From Atopobium sp. UBA1382 (GTDB lineage Bacteria; Actinomycetota; Coriobacteriia; Coriobacteriales; Atopobiaceae): a DNA stretch of 22,737 nucleotides. Below are positions 15,185-21,460 of the stretch, piece after piece. The notes beneath the pieces were generated by a model. That model ran no database searches. It was given only the letters and a program-made list of their open reading frames with translations, and was not told the origin of the DNA. Where the stretch lies: the NCBI GenBank assembly GCA_002305805.1, contig DBQY01000012.1, positions 1-22,737 of the forward strand. Direction: 5' to 3'. The translations under genes and the position numbers were made by a program. The number at the start of each line of letters is the position of its first letter. Position 1 is the stretch's first letter.

Positions 15185-15188
15185 CCCA
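15158..15188. repeat. GGGACAGTCCC-core palindrome, copy 2
   Basis: Perfect 15-bp arms (15158-15172 and 15174-15188) around a central A; the outer arm sequence is TGGGTCAAAA. The TGA stop of the AraC gene (15182-15184) is in the right arm. Outer arms differ from those of copies 1 and 3 yet stay complementary. Confidence 0.9.
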
Positions 15189-15229
15189 CTTGAAGTTCGT
15201 GACAAACGGGCCAGTATTTTGTCTATTAC

Positions 15230-15267
15230 AACCGATGAAATCTTCCAACACGTAGTTTCTATCGGTT
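15230..15267. repeat. AACCGAT inverted pair in the gap after araC-type gene
   Basis: AACCGAT (15230-15236) and ATCGGTT (15261-15267) are exact complements 24 nt apart, in an AT-rich 96-bp gap between the convergent AraC and AAA-ATPase genes. It may act as a weak terminator for the ATPase gene or be a regulator half-site pair. Evidence is only the symmetry. Confidence 0.3.
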
Positions 15268-15280
15268 ACGGTCGATAAAA

Positions 15281-16627
15281 CTATGATTGCGCGGCAAGGA
15301 TGCCCGGAAAGGCATTGGCGGCGTAGAGCGGTACGTTTACCAGCCAGTCCTGCTCCTTCAGCCCGCGAAGCGAGAAGCGCACGGCACGCTCGAGCCCATA
15401 GTCGCGTACGAACGCGGCGAGACTTCCTCCGGCGACGCTCTCGTCTGCCTTGACCTCAACGGGAACGGGGCGTCCGGCAACCTCGAGCAAGAAGTCGACC
15501 TCTCCCTTTTTCTGCTTGCCGTCTGCCGACCAGTAATACGGCGCCAGCCCACCCGCCACGAGCTGCTGGCACACGAACTGCTCGGCGTAGACTCCCTTGT
15601 ACTCGGTAAAGAGGCGGTCTCCCTCCACGAGCACGCGAGGCTCAAGTCCTGTTGCCGCGCCCAGGAGCCCGACGTCGAGCAGGTAGAGCTTGAAGTACGT
15701 CTCGTCGGCATATCCTTTGAGCGGGATTCCCGGCTTGGTCACGCGAGGGACCTTTGTGACCAAGCCCGCATCAACAAGCCAAGCGACGGCATCCCGATAG
15801 TCTCGTCCGCGCCCGCCCTCCCGGACGGAGGCGTAGCTGAACCTGCGAAGATCGTTCTCCCGCGCAAGCTGAACGGGCACCGACCTCCACGTCTGGCGGA
15901 TGCGCTCCACTTCCGCAGCGCTTTCGACGTGCTTCGAGAAGTCATGCTCGTAGTCTGCGAGCAGCGCCCGCTGCACTGCGCGAGCCGCCGCAAAGCCCCC
16001 GGTCTCGCTGTAGCGTCTGACCGCCTCGGGCATGCCCCCTACGTAGTAATAGGTGCGCAGGAGATCGGTCAGGCGCTCGGAGAAGACGCTGATGAGATCG
16101 GCGTCGCCCTGAGATAGCGCATCCGCAAGCGCCGGGTTGCCAACCTCGCGCACGAACTCGTCAAACGAGAGAGGGCGCAGGTCAAGATGGTCGACCTTCC
16201 CAACGGGCCATGACGTGCCAGCGCCGTCCCTCCCGCGTTTACGGCTGAGGGCCACGCCAAGAAGGGATCCCGCCGCGACCACGGGCACGTCGGGGCGCTG
16301 CTCGCAGAACATCTTGAGGGCGGTGATGGCGCGCGGGCACTCCTGGATCTCATCGAGGAATACAAGCGTCCTGCCGTCGCGGGGATTCGTCCCCGTTGCC
16401 GCGCCAATGATAGTGAGCAGGCGCTCCGCATCAAGGCTTCCCTCGAAGGCCCGCTTCATGTCCTCGTTGTCCAGGAACACGACATGGGCCACGGAATCGT
16501 AGCGGTCTGCCCCGAACGCGAGGACAAGCCACGTCTTTCCCACCTGACGAGCGCCGTTGACGATGAGCGGCTTGCGACTGGGACTGTCGCTCCACGAGAG
16601 GAGTTTTGCCATGGCGTTGCGATACAT
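15281..16627 (-). CDS. AAA ATPase with DUF4143 nuclease-like C-terminal domain
   Basis: A 448-residue protein of the AAA_14/DUF4143 family. Walker A GARQVGKT is at 25-32 and Walker B LVFLDEIQE at 88-96 (D92, E93). The C-terminal domain carries D378 (EVDFLLE), E391 and K393 (VEVKA), the spacing of a PD-(D/E)XK nuclease fold. These proteins are very common in gut anaerobes and their cellular role is not established; a link to DNA or to defence is only a suggestion from the fold. ATG 16627 gives the family-typical start MYRNA with GAGG about 10 nt upstream; ATG 16639 is possible. It is a single gene, convergent with AraC, with a 33-bp-period repeat immediately upstream that probably contains its operator. 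Confidence 0.9.
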   Translation of the reverse strand: MYRNAMAKLLSWSDSPSRKPLIVNGARQVGKTWLVLAFGADRYDSVAHVVFLDNEDMKRAFEGSLDAERLLTIIGAATGTNPRDGRTLVFLDEIQECPRAITALKMFCEQRPDVPVVAAGSLLGVALSRKRGRDGAGTSWPVGKVDHLDLRPLSFDEFVREVGNPALADALSQGDADLISVFSERLTDLLRTYYYVGGMPEAVRRYSETGGFAAARAVQRALLADYEHDFSKHVESAAEVERIRQTWRSVPVQLARENDLRRFSYASVREGGRGRDYRDAVAWLVDAGLVTKVPRVTKPGIPLKGYADETYFKLYLLDVGLLGAATGLEPRVLVEGDRLFTEYKGVYAEQFVCQQLVAGGLAPYYWSADGKQKKGEVDFLLEVAGRPVPVEVKADESVAGGSLAAFVRDYGLERAVRFSLRGLKEQDWLVNVPLYAANAFPGILAAQS

Positions 16628-16642
16628 TCCCGACCTCATTTC

Positions 16643-16741
16643 TGGCGAAAACCGACTTCGGCATCGACCATATTTTGGCGGAAACCGATTTCGGCATCAA
16701 CCATCTTATGGCGGATGCCGAAGCCGGTATCCGCCAACGAT
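16643..16741. repeat. three-unit 33-bp tandem repeat upstream of the AAA/DUF4143 gene
   Basis: Units begin TGGCG at 16643, 16676 and 16709, exactly 33 bp apart. Each contains an imperfect palindrome around CCGANTTCGG or GCCGAAGCCGG. The third unit is itself a full inverted repeat, TGGCGGAT (16709-16716) with ATCCGCCA (16729-16736). It begins 4-16 bp before the ATPase start, in the promoter region, and fits three helically phased binding sites. Confidence 0.7.
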
Positions 16742-16771
16742 GATACGAAGGGACAGTCCCTTCGTATCATC
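16739..16771. repeat. GGGACAGTCCC-core palindrome, copy 3
   Basis: Perfect 16-bp arms (16739-16754 and 16756-16771) around a central A; the outer arm sequence is GATGATACGAA. It abuts the broken antitoxin reading frame, whose recognisable part begins at 16771. Confidence 0.9.
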
Positions 16772-16860
16772 TCGCAGAGTACGCGGACGAGGGGCTTGTT
16801 GGCCTCGAGGATGGCGCCTTTGCCCGGGCGATGGAGGTTAAGCATGGAAGCCCTGCTTGA
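16771..16860 (+). pseudogene. C-terminal fragment of an antitoxin partner of the PIN gene
   Basis: This frame reads LAEYADEGLVGLEDGAFARA and then MEVKHGSPA to TGA at 16858-16860, overlapping the PIN start by 17 nt, as antitoxin and toxin genes often do. The N-terminal DNA-binding part is absent: immediately upstream is palindrome copy 3, with an in-frame TGA at 16741. It is therefore a remnant of an antitoxin whose 5' part was lost. The family cannot be told from the tail. Confidence 0.5.
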
Positions 16861-17062
16861 TGCCAACGCCGTGCTGCGCTACCTGCTTGACGAGGTCACG
16901 TGCCGACGCAAGAACGTGGCCGCGGCGGCGCCCGGGCTCTACAGCGGCGGCTCGTTCGACTTCGTCGACTGCGTGCTGGCCGCAGAGCGCCAGGAGCTCG
17001 GCCGCGACGTCGTGACGTTTGACAAGAGGTTCGTCGTGCTGCTGGGCAAGGTGGGGGACTAG
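16844..17062 (+). pseudogene. PIN-domain toxin with large internal deletion
   Basis: A 72-residue frame. The N-terminus MEALLDANAVLRYLLDEV is the first strand and acidic residue of a PIN (VapC-type) RNase. The C-terminal half, SFDFVDCVLAAERQELGRDV followed by VTFDKRFVVLLG, carries the D-V-D-C and TFDK motifs of the last acidic cluster. Complete PIN toxins are about 130-140 residues, so roughly 60 central residues, including the middle catalytic glutamate, are missing, although the frame is kept. It is unlikely to be an active nuclease. Its TAG stop at 17060-17062 is the CTAG at which the IS481-family element sits. Confidence 0.7.
17059..17062. repeat. CTAG target site, left
   Basis: CTAG beside the left end of the insertion sequence; its TAG is the stop codon of the PIN remnant. 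The matching copy is at 18145-18148. Confidence 0.7.
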
Positions 17063-17091
17063 CTGTTCAGTGCCAAGACGTTGTTTACGCC
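17063..17091 (+). repeat. left terminal inverted repeat of the IS481-family element
   Basis: It begins CTGTTCAGTGCC and ends TTGTTTACGCC, and matches the complement of 18116-18144 at 25 of 29 positions. Confidence 0.85.
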
Positions 17092-17107
17092 CCGAGGGTG
17101 ACAAATA

Positions 17108-17164
17108 GGGAGGGCTCCCGCATGCTGTGGATTGCCTAGATCTGCAGCCGAGGGGAGCCCTCCC
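17108..17164 (+). promoter_or_regulatory. leader hairpin that can hide the transposase ribosome binding site
   Basis: GGGAGGGCTCCC (17108-17119) and GGGAGCCCTCCC (17153-17164) are perfect 12-bp complements separated by 33 nt. The right arm ends at the base before the transposase ATG and contains the GGGGAG-type ribosome binding site. Transcripts entering from outside would fold and block translation, a known way in which other insertion sequences limit transposase from read-through. Any native promoter would have to start within the loop; none is obvious. Confidence 0.6.
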
Positions 17165-18148
17165 ATGTCACAGCATCCTAACGCAAGGCTCACGCCCAGG
17201 GGGCGGGAGCTGCTCGCCTCCCGGGTCGCCGGGGGCGAGCGCGTGTCCGCCGTCGCCCGCCAGATGGGCGTGAGCAGGCAGACCGCGAGCAAGTGGCTCT
17301 CCCGCGCGCGGCGCGGCGAGCCGCTGTCCGACCGGCCGAGCAGGCCGCGCAGGCTCGCCAGGTCCACCCCTCCCGAGGTCGAGGAGGCGGTCTGCGAGGC
17401 GCGCTCGTCCATGCTCCTCCCCCCGCTCGCGCTCGCCGCCGTGACGGGCGTGCCGGTGAGGACGTGCGCGCGGATCGTCGCGAGGAGGGGGCTTCCGAGG
17501 CTCGCCGACGTCGACCGCGTCACGGGCGAGGCCCGTCGCCGCGGGCCCGTCACGCCCGTGCGCTACGAGCGCGAGAGGCCCGGCGAGCTCCTCCACGTGG
17601 ACGTGAAGAAGGTCGCCCGCATCCCCGACGGCGGCGGGTGGAGGGCGCGCGGCGCCTCGGAGCTCGACCACGGCAGGGGCTCCGGCGGGCGGCGCGTGGC
17701 CTGCCTGCACGTCGCGGTCGACGACTTCTCCCGCGTGGCCTACGCCGAGCTCCTCCCCGACGAGCGCAGGGGCACCTGCTCGGCGTTCATGGCACGGTGC
17801 CTTGCCTTCTTCGCCGGCCTCGGGGTCGCGGTCGAGCGGGTCATGACGGACAACGGGCCGGGGTACCGCAGCCGCGAGCTCAACGCCCTGCTCGCCGCCG
17901 AGGGCGTACGCCACATATACACCAGGCCGTACAGCCCGTGGCAGAACGGCAAGGTCGAGCGCATGAACCGGGCGCTCGCGCAGGAGTGGCAGTACGGGCG
18001 GGCGTGGGACGGCGAGGCCGAGAGGGCGGACGCCCTCCCGGCCTACCTCGAGCACTACAATTGGAGCCGTCCGCACAGCGCGTGCGGGGGCCTGCCGCCC
18101 CTGACGCGCATCGTCGGCGTAAACAACCTATTGGCACACAACAGCTAG
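17165..18148 (+). CDS. IS481-family DDE transposase
   Basis: A 327-residue transposase. Residues about 10-55 form a helix-turn-helix (RVSAVARQMGVSRQTASKWL) and a second DNA-binding segment follows to about 115. The integrase core has D146 (LLHVDVKK), D229 (MTDNGPGYRS) and E265 (NGKVERMNR), giving a DD(35)E spacing, with the family-typical RPYSPWQNGKVER and HYNWSRPHSACGG blocks. ATG 17165 follows a ribosome binding site that lies in a hairpin arm. The reading frame is intact, so the enzyme may be active. The stop codon is the TAG of the right CTAG target copy, outside the element proper. Confidence 0.93.
   Translation: MSQHPNARLTPRGRELLASRVAGGERVSAVARQMGVSRQTASKWLSRARRGEPLSDRPSRPRRLARSTPPEVEEAVCEARSSMLLPPLALAAVTGVPVRTCARIVARRGLPRLADVDRVTGEARRRGPVTPVRYERERPGELLHVDVKKVARIPDGGGWRARGASELDHGRGSGGRRVACLHVAVDDFSRVAYAELLPDERRGTCSAFMARCLAFFAGLGVAVERVMTDNGPGYRSRELNALLAAEGVRHIYTRPYSPWQNGKVERMNRALAQEWQYGRAWDGEAERADALPAYLEHYNWSRPHSACGGLPPLTRIVGVNNLLAHNS
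18116..18144 (-). repeat. right terminal inverted repeat of the IS481-family element
   Basis: Read on the minus strand it begins CTGTTGTGTGCC and ends TTGTTTACGCC. It overlaps the last codons of the transposase gene. Confidence 0.85.
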
Positions 18149-18315
18149 TGGCTATCGTCACCTGCCTCTATTTCTATTCCGAGATGAGAACCGCCCGAGA
18201 GGCGACGCAGGCGAATGGGTTCATGAGGCGCGAGACGTTTGATCTGACGGACAAGGCCGACGTCTTCACGTCCACGAGCGTGACGAGGCGTAGGATCGAG
18301 AGGACCGACAAGTAG
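18145..18315 (+). pseudogene. C-terminal remnant of a TPM-domain (YgcG-like) membrane protein
   Basis: From the CTAG at the right end of the insertion sequence, one frame reads LVAIVTCLYFYSEMRTAREA, then NGFMRRETFDLTDKADVFTS and ends SVTRRRIERTDK at TAG 18313-18315. This matches the C-terminal end of TPM-domain proteins as I know them: a membrane helix, then a block like Y-V-x2-G-S-F-x-L-T-x4-D-x-F and a T-V-T-R tail. Everything before the last membrane helix is missing; the left side of the element carries PIN-gene DNA instead. A restart at ATG 18184 would give only 43 residues. Such proteins often neighbour SPFH/zinc-ribbon genes like the one at 19374. Confidence 0.5.
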
Positions 18316-18342
18316 AGGCGGCGTCTCGGTCGGTGCCAGAGC

Positions 18343-18386
18343 GAGGCCGTCCCGCCACCGGAGGAGTTGGTGGGCGGGACGGTCTC
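18343..18386 (+). terminator. hairpin after the TPM remnant
   Basis: GAGGCCGTCCCGCCACC and GGTGGGCGGGACGGTCTC pair over about 17 positions with one bulge and one G-U, 27 nt after the TPM remnant stop. It was probably the terminator of that gene. No long U-tract follows. Confidence 0.55.
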
Positions 18387-18418
18387 GAACTGACTAGGGA
18401 TTACTGGAAGATGGAACC

Positions 18419-18457
18419 GGGCGCCCTTCCGGATGCCTTGCTACTGGAAGGGCGCCC
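18419..18457 (-). terminator. hairpin after the lipoprotein gene
   Basis: GGGCGCCCTTCC (18419-18430) and GGAAGGGCGCCC (18446-18457) are perfect 12-bp complements with a 15-nt loop, about 50 nt beyond the lipoprotein stop on the minus strand. It lies between convergent genes and may act in both directions. Confidence 0.6.
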
Positions 18458-18506
18458 AGACCGATGCGGGCTTCAGGCGCGCGTATGGAAGGCCGTATGC
18501 CAGCGC

Positions 18507-19346
18507 CTATGCGGCGAACGGGTACGTCGCGATGGTCTCGTAGGTGTTCGCGTCATAGACCTCAAGCTCGCCCTCAACGGAAACGAGGGACGCGAGGTCG
18601 GGGACGTCGCTCTGTCCGAACCACATGAATGTCTCGACGTTGCAGCCGGGCTTGATGGTCTCGCTCAGCACCGGGTCGGCCATGGTGCCGTTTACGGAGA
18701 AGGTGCCCCACGAGGCGTCTACCGAGATGTCAGAGGCGGAGTTGTTGGTAATCCTCAGGGTGTAGCCGGAGTCGCCCGCCCAGTCGGTCTTCTTGTTTAC
18801 GATCTCGATAGTGCAGGTGTCATCGTTCACGATCTGCTGATTGACCTCCTCGACGATCTCCTCATCGTCACCCCAGGAGCTTCCGGCATCCTCTCCTTCC
18901 TCGGACTCCGCGAGCCAATCGAGGGCACTCGCGGCGTCTTCCTTGAGCTTGGTCGCGTCTTCGTCGCTGAGTTTCTTGAAGGACATCACCTCACCGTCCA
19001 TGTCGAGACTGAGAAGATCGTCCTCCAGAGTGGCTGTGACGGTCTCGCCCTCGAAGGTGATGTCGCACTCGCTCGCGCTCTTCGCCTCCCACGTGCCTTC
19101 GAGAGGCTCTCCCATGAGATTGAGCTCTGCCCTGCCCTCATCCTGCAGGTCAACATAGCAATAGATGCCTAATGCCTTCATGAGGTCGATGTCTTCTGAG
19201 GTAAGATCCGGGGCTTCGGTCAACTCCCAGGTACCTAGGAAAGCCTTTGTCGGGTCTCCGCCCCCGCCGCTTCCGCTGCAGCCCACCAAGGCAAGACAAA
19301 CCGCTACCACGGTAGCAAGCGCCAAGACAAACCGATTTCTCTTCAT
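18507..19346 (-). CDS. predicted secreted lipoprotein of unknown function
   Basis: A 279-residue protein with a clear lipoprotein signal peptide: MKRNR, hydrophobic core FVLALATVVAVCLAL and lipobox LVGC with C23 as the lipidated residue, followed by a GSGGGG linker. Residues about 35-130 look like a small beta-rich domain (FLGTWELTE, EGTWEAKSASECDITFEGET) of the kind found in lipocalin-like lipoproteins. An acidic stretch (SEEGEDAGSSWGDDEE) separates it from a second beta-rich domain with Ig-like features (YTLRITNNSASDISVDASWG). It is exported and anchored at the outer face of the membrane. AAGGAGG precedes ATG 19346. It is the last gene of the DUF4428-SPFH-lipoprotein run, 27 nt after the SPFH gene. 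Function unknown. Confidence 0.8.
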   Translation of the reverse strand: MKRNRFVLALATVVAVCLALVGCSGSGGGGDPTKAFLGTWELTEAPDLTSEDIDLMKALGIYCYVDLQDEGRAELNLMGEPLEGTWEAKSASECDITFEGETVTATLEDDLLSLDMDGEVMSFKKLSDEDATKLKEDAASALDWLAESEEGEDAGSSWGDDEEIVEEVNQQIVNDDTCTIEIVNKKTDWAGDSGYTLRITNNSASDISVDASWGTFSVNGTMADPVLSETIKPGCNVETFMWFGQSDVPDLASLVSVEGELEVYDANTYETIATYPFAA

Positions 19347-19373
19347 GATGCCCTCCTTGCTCGTACGCTACCG

Positions 19374-20666
19374 TCAAGAGTGCGGCCTTCCGCACTCCAT
19401 GCAGAACTTGCCCGTGTTGACTGCCCCGCAGCTGCATGTCCATTCGGCGGTCTCCGGTCTCGGGGATCCGCACTCGGGGCAGAAGCGACCTGTGTTTACG
19501 GACCCGCAGCTACAGGTCCATGAGCCGGCGGGACTCGGCTTGGGCGCTCCGCACTCCATGCAGAACTTGCCCACGTTAACTGCGCCGCAGCCGCAGGCCC
19601 AGGTGTTTGGTGAGGCAGGTGCGGCGTCAGGGGCGGGCGGGGTCGCCTGCTGCTGGGCTCCCATCTGAAATAGGTTGCCTGCTCCCATGCCGCCGGCCAT
19701 GCCGGCGAGGCCCAGCCCCATGAATCCCGCCATGGCCCCTCCCTCGTTGGAGGCGGCGGCACGCATGGCATCGGACTGCGCGGCTGCCAGGTTCGCGGCT
19801 GCCATGGTGGGATCGCGCATGACCGCGGCCTTCTGCAGCTCCTTAATCATCGCCTCGTCCTCGGGCGACGCCGAGATGGTGTTTACCCCGAAGGCCGCGA
19901 CCTGAATGCCGCGCGTCTCCGCCCAGCTGTCACTCAGAACCTCATTGAGGGCTCGAGAGAGCTCCATGGTGTGCCCGGGCACCGCGCTGTACCTGATGCC
20001 CATCTCCGAAATCTTCGTGAAGGCGGGCTGCAGGGCGGTGAGCAGCTCGCTCTTGAGCTGGGAGTCAATCCTGTCGCGGGTGTAGACGTCCTGGATGTTG
20101 CCGCACACGTTCTTGTAGAACAGCAGCGGGTCGACGAGGCGGTAGGAGTACTCGCCGTTGCAGCGCACCGCGATGTCCACGTCCAGGCCGATGTTTCTGT
20201 CGACCACGCGGAAGGGGACCGGGGATGCCGTACCGTACTTGTTGCCGACGATCTCCTTGGTGTTGAAGAAATAGATGCGCTGGTCACAGCCTGTGTCTCC
20301 GCCAAAGGTGAAGCGGCGGCCCAGCGTCTCGAACGAACGCCTGATGCTGTCGCCGAGGTTGCCGGCAAATACGCTCGGCTCGCTGGAGCTCTCGAAGACG
20401 AACTCGCCAGGCTCGGCGCAGACCTCGACCACGGCACCCTGCTCGACGATGATCATGCACTGGCCCTCATTGACGGCGACGATTGACTTATCGGAGATGA
20501 TGTTGTCCTCGCCCTTGGTATTTGAGCTGCGCCCGTGTGCTGAGGTCCTCTTCTGGCCCTTCGCGGCGAGGACGTTGGCGTCCAACGAGTCGCAGTAGAA
20601 GAACTCACGCCACTGATCGGCGAGAACGCCGCCGACGGCTCCGGTGCCAGCCTTGAGAAGTCCCAT
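19374..20666 (-). CDS. SPFH-domain protein with three C-terminal zinc ribbons (YdjI/virion-core type)
   Basis: A 430-residue protein. Residues about 20-285 are an SPFH/band-7-like domain of the YdjI type: REFFYCDSLDANVLAAKGQK near the start, the central VPFRVVDRNIGLDVDIAVRC, and the helical end SASPEDEAMIKELQKAAVM. A Gly/Ala/Met-rich, low-complexity stretch (about 286-355) leads to three tandem zinc ribbons at about 356-373, 383-400 and 409-426, each of form W-x-C-x-C-G-x-V-N-x-G-x-F-C-x-E-C-G. Annotation pipelines often call this family virion core protein, but it is cellular; B. subtilis YdjI acts in membrane-associated stress functions with a PspA-like partner. ATG 20666 follows GGAGG; TTG 20678 is less likely. 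The neighbours suggest an envelope-stress complex, which is inference. Confidence 0.88.
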   Translation of the reverse strand: MGLLKAGTGAVGGVLADQWREFFYCDSLDANVLAAKGQKRTSAHGRSSNTKGEDNIISDKSIVAVNEGQCMIIVEQGAVVEVCAEPGEFVFESSSEPSVFAGNLGDSIRRSFETLGRRFTFGGDTGCDQRIYFFNTKEIVGNKYGTASPVPFRVVDRNIGLDVDIAVRCNGEYSYRLVDPLLFYKNVCGNIQDVYTRDRIDSQLKSELLTALQPAFTKISEMGIRYSAVPGHTMELSRALNEVLSDSWAETRGIQVAAFGVNTISASPEDEAMIKELQKAAVMRDPTMAAANLAAAQSDAMRAAASNEGGAMAGFMGLGLAGMAGGMGAGNLFQMGAQQQATPPAPDAAPASPNTWACGCGAVNVGKFCMECGAPKPSPAGSWTCSCGSVNTGRFCPECGSPRPETAEWTCSCGAVNTGKFCMECGRPHS

Positions 20667-20719
20667 GGTTGCCTCCAATGACGGTGTCGGAAGGACGGGA
20701 TGGTGAGTCTCGGCTGCCC

Positions 20720-21460
20720 CTAAGCCGAGCCCATGGCTCCTCCGCAGTACTCGCAGCGGCCATTGGCGTCGGGGAAGGTCGTGGCTCCACAGAACGGGCA
20801 GGTACGCGCCTCCTTGGGAGCGGCGGCGGCAACGGCCTCGTCGCGAACCGCGTCACGAGCGCCGAGGAGCGCCTCGCGAATCTCCTCGGCTATGCGCACA
20901 GCCTCGCGGTAGTCGGGGGAGCCCTGGGTCTCTATGCGAGAGGTGTTTGCCTTGACGGTGATCTCATCGAAATACGGGGCGTTGACCTGAACGATTGCGT
21001 ATACGTCGTAGTCGATGTCGTAGCGCGGCGGGTCGTAGCTCACGCTCGTCCCATCCTCGAGTTCGCGCTCGATTTCGGTGCGCGTCTCTCGTACGTCGAC
21101 GATGCAGCCTGTGACCTGGCTGAAGTCGATGATGTCGGGGTTGGCCTCGCGCCAGCCGGACCCAGCGGGCACGACGGCAAATGCGCGCGCGTCATCATCG
21201 ATGAGCACGCGGGTTCGCTGGCCGAGCGTGCGCGTGGGCGTGAAGGAGGAGACGCGCGCCTTGTTTTCCTCGCGATAGGCAAGCTGCTCCCTGATGTCCT
21301 GTACCGTGGAGCTGCGGCGTTCGCTGAAGAAGGGGGAGAGCTTCCCGGCGCAGTCCTTGCAGAGATAGCCGTCCTCCAGCTTGCGCTTTCCCAGCAGGCC
21401 GAGCTCCTTGCCGCAGATGTCACATGACTTCTTCTCGAAGAGGCTTCCAAAGAGTCCCAT
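20720..21460 (-). CDS. DUF4428-type protein with N- and C-terminal zinc ribbons
   Basis: A 246-residue protein. The N-terminus holds a treble-clef-like zinc site, C13-x2-C16 and C34-x2-C37 (KSCDICGKELGLLGKRKL, then DGYLCKDC), typical of DUF4428. The middle (about 75-185) is a beta-rich domain (TRVLIDDDARAFAVVPAG, DIIDFSQVTGCIVDVRE) resembling PH-like folds. The C-terminus has a second zinc ribbon, C221-x2-C224 and C236-x2-C239. No membrane segment is seen. ATG 21460 follows AGGAGA. It is the first gene of the run and is followed by the SPFH/zinc-ribbon gene after 53 nt, a pairing seen in many Gram-positive genomes. Its role is unknown; a scaffold for membrane-associated SPFH assemblies is a guess. 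Confidence 0.82.
   Translation of the reverse strand: MGLFGSLFEKKSCDICGKELGLLGKRKLEDGYLCKDCAGKLSPFFSERRSSTVQDIREQLAYREENKARVSSFTPTRTLGQRTRVLIDDDARAFAVVPAGSGWREANPDIIDFSQVTGCIVDVRETRTEIERELEDGTSVSYDPPRYDIDYDVYAIVQVNAPYFDEITVKANTSRIETQGSPDYREAVRIAEEIREALLGARDAVRDEAVAAAAPKEARTCPFCGATTFPDANGRCEYCGGAMGSA

Larger units (their letters stand above)
17063..18144 (+). mobile_element. IS481-family insertion sequence
   Basis: A 1082-bp element with 29-bp terminal inverted repeats that match at 25 positions, flanked on both sides by CTAG (17059-17062 and 18145-18148). It encodes one DDE transposase in IS481-family arrangement. Insertion at CTAG with a 4-bp duplication is known for Bordetella IS481. Because CTAG is palindromic, the inverted repeats could also be counted as 33 bp. 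The element appears complete. Its left flank is the PIN gene and its right flank a different gene cut at that point. Confidence 0.88.

Noticed and set aside
15287..16117. Plus-strand frame opposite the AAA/DUF4143 gene
   Set aside because: The minus strand encodes Walker and PD-(D/E)XK motifs in one continuous frame; the opposite frame is a shadow.
3470..16627. A new defence island (hipBA, DUF4143 ATPase, PIN)
   Set aside because: hipBA is an ordinary toxin-antitoxin pair, the PIN gene is broken, DUF4143 ATPases are widespread, and no restriction, CBASS, retron or Abi-type effector set is present.
16643..16741. CRISPR array
   Set aside because: Only three contiguous 33-bp units with no unique spacers and no cas genes nearby; better explained as an operator array.
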